A stretch of 64,000 nt of DNA from Devosia sp. (GTDB taxonomy: Bacteria > Pseudomonadota > Alphaproteobacteria > Rhizobiales > Devosiaceae): positions 301,124-365,123 of the forward strand of contig NZ_JAGIAW010000002.1 of assembly GCF_017744655.1 (NCBI RefSeq), given 5' to 3'. The translations under genes were made by a program, and so were the position numbers. The notes beneath the pieces were generated by a model, which had not been told where the DNA came from, did no database searches, and worked only from the letters and a program-made list of their open reading frames with translations. The number at the start of each line of letters is the position of its first letter. The first letter of the stretch is position 1. This document shows, piece by piece, positions 59,392 through 64,000 of this stretch.

Positions 59392-60438
59392 ATGAAATAC
59401 CGCTATCTCGGCCGTTCGGGCCTGCTCGTGTCGCGGCTTTGCCTTGGCACCATGACCTTTGGAAATAGCCAGTGGGGCTGTGACCAGGAGGGGGCGAACG
59501 CCATTGTCCGGCGCTTCGTCGAGGGCGGCGGCAATTTCATCGATACCGCTGATGGCTATAGCGGCGGCGAATCCGAACGCATGCTGGGTGTCGCGCTCAA
59601 AGAGTTTGCGCGCGACAACCTCGTGATTGCGACAAAATGCTGGTTTCCGAGCGATCAGGCGGTGACGGCGCGGGGGCTGTCGCGAAAGCACATCATCGAG
59701 GCCTGTGAGAAGAGCCTGAAGCGGATGGGGCTCGACTATATCGACCTCTATCAGTTCCACGGTCCCGATCCTTATACGCCGATCGAGGAGACGCTGCGGG
59801 CGGCGGATGATCTCGTGCGGGCAGGCAAGGTGCGGTATCTCGGCTGCTCGAATTTTTACGGCTGGCAGATCGCCAAGACCAATACGCTGGCCGATGCCAG
59901 GGGGCACGAACGGCTGATTTCCGCGCAACATCTCTACAATCTCATTCGCCGCGACGTAGAGCGCGAAATCCTGCCGGCAGCTGAGGATGCGGGCGCAGGC
60001 GTGATCTGCTGGAGCCCGCTGGCGGCGGGCATGCTGTCAGGAAAATACCGCAACCAGTCGGTGCCGGATGCTCAATCGCGCATCGGTATCCAGGCGTCCG
60101 TCGCCATGCCGCGCTATTGGTTCGACAATGCGCTAAAACTGATCGACAAGGTGGTCGAGATAGCGGAACGGTTGGGCCATACGCCAAGCCAGGTCGCGCT
60201 GAGCTGGCTGTTTGGCGATCAGCGTGTAACTGCGGCGATCATCGGCGTGCGGACGGCCGAGCAGGTGGACGAGAACCTGGCTGCCGGGGAGATCGACCTG
60301 CCGCAGGAGGCGCGGGATGCGCTGACGGCGGCCCTGCCGCTCAATCTCGGCTATCCCTTTGAATGGACGGACAACAATCTGCGCGCGACTTTCGGCAAGG
60401 CGGAGTTCGAGCCGCCGCATACCGCACGCCTGCCCTGA
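59392..60438 (+). CDS. Aldo/keto reductase (YajO/Gpr-like)
   Basis: MKYRYLGRSGLLVSRLCLGTMTFGN...FIDTADGYSGGESERMLGVAL...LDYIDLYQFHGPDPYTPIEETLRAADDLVRAGKVRYLGCSNF. Confidence 0.93.
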   Translation: MKYRYLGRSGLLVSRLCLGTMTFGNSQWGCDQEGANAIVRRFVEGGGNFIDTADGYSGGESERMLGVALKEFARDNLVIATKCWFPSDQAVTARGLSRKHIIEACEKSLKRMGLDYIDLYQFHGPDPYTPIEETLRAADDLVRAGKVRYLGCSNFYGWQIAKTNTLADARGHERLISAQHLYNLIRRDVEREILPAAEDAGAGVICWSPLAAGMLSGKYRNQSVPDAQSRIGIQASVAMPRYWFDNALKLIDKVVEIAERLGHTPSQVALSWLFGDQRVTAAIIGVRTAEQVDENLAAGEIDLPQEARDALTAALPLNLGYPFEWTDNNLRATFGKAEFEPPHTARLP

Positions 60439-60494
60439 GGCGATGGTAATCCCACTCCCATGACCTCAGTATCTTGAGACTATGAGGAAATGCC

Positions 60495-61328
60495 GTGTCT
60501 AAAGACTATACGCTTAACGATGGGACGACCCTGCCTACTATCGGCCTCGGCACCTATAGCCTCTGGGGCCATTCCGGCGTGGACGCCATGTTGGCCGCTT
60601 TGCAAGAGGGGTACCGACTTCTGGACTCAGCGGTAAATTATGAAAACGAGGGCGCTGTCGGGCGCGCGGTTCGATTGTCGGGCATCCCAAGGGAAGACAT
60701 TCGCGTGGCATCGAAGCTGCCAGGCAGGCATCACAAGAAGAGCCAGGTGAGCCGGACCATCGAGGAATCTCTGCTGCGGACCGGGCTCGACTATCTTGAC
60801 CTCTATCTCATTCACTGGCCCAACCCGGGCCAAGGTCTCTATCTTGAAGCCTGGGAAGGAATGATCGAAGCGCGCGAACGTGGCCTGGTGCGCTCGATCG
60901 GGGTCTCGAACTTTCTGCCTGATTATCTCGATGTTCTCATTGAGAAAACGGGCGTGACACCCAGTGTCAATCAGATCGAGCTCCATCCCTATTTCAATCA
61001 AGAGGAGCAACGCACGGCAGACAGGAACCGCGGAATTCTCACCCAGGCCTGGACGCCCATTGGTAAGCGGACTGCACTGCTCGAGGAGCCAACCATCGTC
61101 GGCATTGCGCGCGAGCTTGGGCGCACTCCAGCGCAGGTTGTCTTGCGTTGGCATTCCCAACTAGGCGTTCTGCCTATCCCAAAGTCCGCTAACGCCTTTC
61201 GTCGGATTGAAAATCTTGCAATAGAGGATTTCGTTCTCGGCGCCGGACACATGCAAGCGATAGCAGGTCTAACGCGCCCCGATGGCCGCATCTTCGATGG
61301 CGACCCGGCGACCCACGAGGAATTCTGA
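60495..61328 (+). CDS. Aldo/keto reductase (2,5-didehydrogluconate reductase-like)
   Basis: LNDGTTLPTIGLGTYSLWG...GYRLLDSAVNYENEGAVGRAV...LDYLDLYLIHWPNPGQG...VRSIGVSNF...IPKSANAFRRIENL; GTG start. Confidence 0.92.
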   Translation: MSKDYTLNDGTTLPTIGLGTYSLWGHSGVDAMLAALQEGYRLLDSAVNYENEGAVGRAVRLSGIPREDIRVASKLPGRHHKKSQVSRTIEESLLRTGLDYLDLYLIHWPNPGQGLYLEAWEGMIEARERGLVRSIGVSNFLPDYLDVLIEKTGVTPSVNQIELHPYFNQEEQRTADRNRGILTQAWTPIGKRTALLEEPTIVGIARELGRTPAQVVLRWHSQLGVLPIPKSANAFRRIENLAIEDFVLGAGHMQAIAGLTRPDGRIFDGDPATHEEF

Positions 61329-61750
61329 ACTTGCCTTGTGCGCTGTGGTGACCGGCGGGCCAGCAGGCGCGGATGCTTAATCCGATTTTTCGGAACAGGG
61401 CTTGGCGGCAAAAGCAGGCGGAGCAAACTTCGCTGTCCGCACATGCGGCGGAGGCCGAGGGTGTAGATGGTACTGCCCTCGCTGCAAATGTTGTCTCCCG
61501 CCAGAGCCCCTGCAAATCATGGTGCACCTCGCGGCGACGCCGGGCGCCATTCCTTTTCGTCCCGGACCGCTCGATAAAGCTTTTGGTCGTCACGACGGGC
61601 TAGGAGTTTATCTATCGGCTTGGTACTTCGAACTTAAAGGAGTCGCGGTCCGACGTCCGGTGTTCACCACATTCCCCGAAAGCAGCCAGTCCACAAACCA
61701 CCCCAAGAGTGACAAGCTTGACCGGCTCTCATTTAGCGTGCATCGCACGC

Positions 61751-62170
61751 CTAGAGCTCGTTCCAAAGTTCTCGCAATGGATCAGGCAGCGCAGTTCGCA
61801 ACGCAGCAGAGGCAACAGGATCACTCTCGGTCTTAATCACCCAGAGGGTGTCCGAGGTTATCCCCTCAGGCATATGGATGTGGGGTAGCAGTCTTTGGGC
61901 AAGGGCGGCCTCAAAGGCAGCAAGATCAGTCAGCGCGATTGGCTCTGTGGGTATCCAATCCTGATAGAAAACTCCCCGCTGCACGGCAGGAAGATGGTTG
62001 CCAAAGCGAGCAATCTCACCAAGGTTCAATCGAGCACGAACCTCGTGCAGGACGCCTCGCAAACACGCGAAAGCGATGTTGTTCGTCGTGAGGAGCGCAC
62101 GGCTTTTCAGAGCATCCTGCCACTTTGCAATACTCTCAGTGGCGTATTTCACATCACGAGGGTTGGTCAT
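61751..62170 (-). CDS. DUF2267-like protein
   Basis: ALLTTNNIAFACLRGVLHEVRARLNLGEIARFGNHLPAVQRGVFYQDWIPTEPIALTDLAAFEAAL. Confidence 0.6.
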   Translation of the reverse strand: MTNPRDVKYATESIAKWQDALKSRALLTTNNIAFACLRGVLHEVRARLNLGEIARFGNHLPAVQRGVFYQDWIPTEPIALTDLAAFEAALAQRLLPHIHMPEGITSDTLWVIKTESDPVASAALRTALPDPLRELWNEL

Positions 62171-62483
62171 CTCATTCCCGGCTATTCAACCACGGCGATA
62201 GGCTTTTCGGGCGTTCGCATCTTGATTTGTGCATTGGCCCTTTCAAGACGCTTGCGGCGTTCAAGGAAACGGCCCTGGGGGCCTCCAGCAGTATGGACGT
62301 TATTCTCCCGGATCGCCCGCAACTACCTGCGGAGTATGTCTAGTCACCGACGCTACTCGCTATTCGTTGCAAGGGGTTGTCGCAATGCGGTTGGTTGGCG
62401 GCATGTGCATCGAATTATCGCGACTGGATATTTGATCCAACGAAACTTTCTAGTTTGATGCAAGGCGACTGCGAAGGACGAAC

Positions 62484-63165
62484 TCCTTCTGCACACCGGC
62501 CAGGACGCCGAGCATCTCCAGACGCTTGGTGGTTGTCTGCGGCGGGGCATGTCGCGGCTTGACCTTGCCCTGACGGCGCGCATTTCCCAGCGACATTTGG
62601 GTTTCGTTGAGCTTGGCCGCTCCAGGGCCAGCCAGAAATTGCTCGCGAGGCTTCTCGACGCCCTGGACGCAGCGCCGTCGGAACGCGCCATGGCTTTTCT
62701 GCATGCCGGGTTTGTCGTGCCCGATGCTACTCAGAATCAAGATCGTCGGCGCCAGAGCCAGGCGCTGATCTCCCTGACCCGGCAGTAAGCCGATATGCCT
62801 CTGGTGGCATTCGATCACATCTGGACCTCGCGAGAAATCAATGCCGCCGGCATGCGGTTGGCGGGTTTGGTGATGCAAGGATTCGATTGGCAAGGCGTCG
62901 GTTCGTCGGGTCAAGGACTGGACATGATCAACGCCACGGGAGCCGCTGAGGGTCTGTTGTCGCGCCCGCCATCCCGACAAGCTTGCGGCTGAACTGGCCG
63001 ACGCCGGGAGCGAAATGGTCGAGCTGTGCGGAGGCATCTCCCCCATTTGGCGACACGCGGTAGGCGCTGCCCTCGGCAATCGAGTCCGCCTGACAAAAAC
63101 CCTCGTTGATGAGGCTGTTCTGCTCATCGAGCTCTATGGGGGGCACTACGCGTGGCATTGCTGGT
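62484..63165 (+). pseudogene. Degraded XRE-type regulator with MmyB-like C-terminal domain
   Basis: LDLALTARISQRHLGFVELGRSRASQKLLARLLDALDAAPSERAMAFLHAGFV, continuing in other frames as MPLVAFDHIWTSREINAAGMRLAGLVMQGFDWQG and ELCGGISPIWRHAVGAALGNRVRLTKTLVDEAVLLIELYGG. Confidence 0.6.
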
Positions 63166-63346
63166 GTCATCGATGCCGTCGCAGGCAGGGTCGCGGTGGG
63201 CGCCGGCAGCTTTGCCATCGATACTCTTGCGTCGTTAGCACGTCGTGCTTCAAAAAAATCTCGATCCTCCGTCACAACAGCATGCGCTCCGGCGTCATCA
63301 AAACAGCGAACCAATGATGGTGCCGCAAAATGGAAAAGAGATCGAA

Positions 63347-63820
63347 ATGACCCCGCGTATGCAGAACCCCGCCTTCGCCATTGCCAATGTCGGACCCGCC
63401 TTGATTTCGCTGGGACAGGCCCTCGGCGCCACACGCATCGGCAATATCCCCCTCAAGCTGGTGCTGCTGACGCATATTCGCACCAGCCAGCTCAATGGCT
63501 GCAGCTATTGCGTCAGCTTCCACTCTCGCGAGGCCCGCAAAGCCGGTGAGACGGAAGACAGGCTCTATGCCGTCGCCGCCTGGCGGCATTCGAGCCTTTT
63601 TTCAGCGGCCGAGAAGGCGGCTCTCGAACTGACCGAAGCGGTCACCGTGGTGGGCGCCGGAGAAATGGTTTCGGACGATCTGTGGCTCGAGGTCGGCCGT
63701 CATTTTGCCCAGGAAGAGCTGGCCGCGCTTCTACTCGAGATCGCGACAACTAACCTGTGGAACCGTCTCAATGCCGCGACGCAGCAACAGTTTCACATCA
63801 AGGCGCCAGCCGCTGCTTGA
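63347..63820 (+). CDS. Carboxymuconolactone decarboxylase / AhpD-like family protein
   Basis: LTHIRTSQLNGCSYCVSFHSREARKAGETEDRLYAVAAWRHSSLFSAAEKAALELTEAVT; CxxC-type AhpD core. An alternative start at 63314 is in frame. Confidence 0.85.
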   Translation: MTPRMQNPAFAIANVGPALISLGQALGATRIGNIPLKLVLLTHIRTSQLNGCSYCVSFHSREARKAGETEDRLYAVAAWRHSSLFSAAEKAALELTEAVTVVGAGEMVSDDLWLEVGRHFAQEELAALLLEIATTNLWNRLNAATQQQFHIKAPAAA

Positions 63821-63883
63821 GCACTGAACAGTCGGGGGTCGGGGCTTGCCCGACCTCCCGGGAGATCCAGCATGAGTACTGCC

Positions 63884-64000
63884 TGTTGATTGCCACTGAG
63901 AAGTGACCCGTTAGGCGGGACTATTTCCATCGAGATTTGACCCATGTTCCAACCGTGCCCTGGCTGTTTTCAGCGGGGGCTATGGAGTGATCGACATGGC
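63884..64000 (+). mobile_element. Probable left end of an IS21-family insertion sequence (continues beyond the window)
   Basis: tgttgattgccactgagaagtgacccgttaggcgggactatttccatcgagatttgacccatgttcc: TGTTGAT terminus with internal repeats agaagtgaccc/agatttgaccc, resembling IS21 multiple terminal repeats. Confidence 0.5.

Noticed and set aside
61380-61840. 144-aa ORF 61402-61836 (+)
   Set aside because: Contains no recognisable domain, overlaps the better-supported minus-strand DUF2267-like gene, and the 5' half looks out of frame.
1-64000. CRISPR arrays
   Set aside because: No regularly spaced repeats with unique spacers; the recurring intergenic GC-rich elements are REP-like inverted repeats.

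Overview
A 64 kb window from a GC-rich alphaproteobacterial (Devosia/Hyphomicrobiales-like) chromosome, read by eye only. 0-29 kb is mostly ordinary core genome: the surA/lptD/lptG/lptF operon, holC, a YitT-type membrane protein, two tandem DUF4344 metallopeptidases, an ABC-F protein, ndk, a DEAD-box helicase, a MarR/DHA2-MFS divergon, flotillin plus a YqiJ-like protein, a molybdopterin oxidoreductase and a GST. A tRNA-Ser(GCT) at about 29.4 kb is followed by a broken integrase and an accessory segment (29.5-35.5 kb). That segment carries a tight three-gene operon of predicted secreted proteins: a GH24 lysozyme, an HExxH/ExxAD metallopeptidase and an SH3b/TPR protein. This is the best candidate for an undescribed system. 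It also carries a zinc-ribbon gene frameshifted at a homopolymer. At 35.6-45.2 kb there is a mixed metabolic/resistance block: S41-like peptidase, RibD-like reductase, DJ-1, MocR regulator, FAD monooxygenase and a Tet-type ribosomal-protection GTPase. At 45.8-61.3 kb there is a two-operon sugar-acid catabolic locus with five enolase-superfamily paralogs, a CUT1 ABC transporter, an RraA-like aldolase, an Fe-ADH, two aldo/keto reductases and a GntR regulator. The window ends in decayed DNA: a broken XRE regulator, an intact AhpD-like gene and what looks like the left end of an IS21-family element. Several REP-like GC-rich inverted repeats occupy intergenic sites. No CRISPR array or rRNA was seen.
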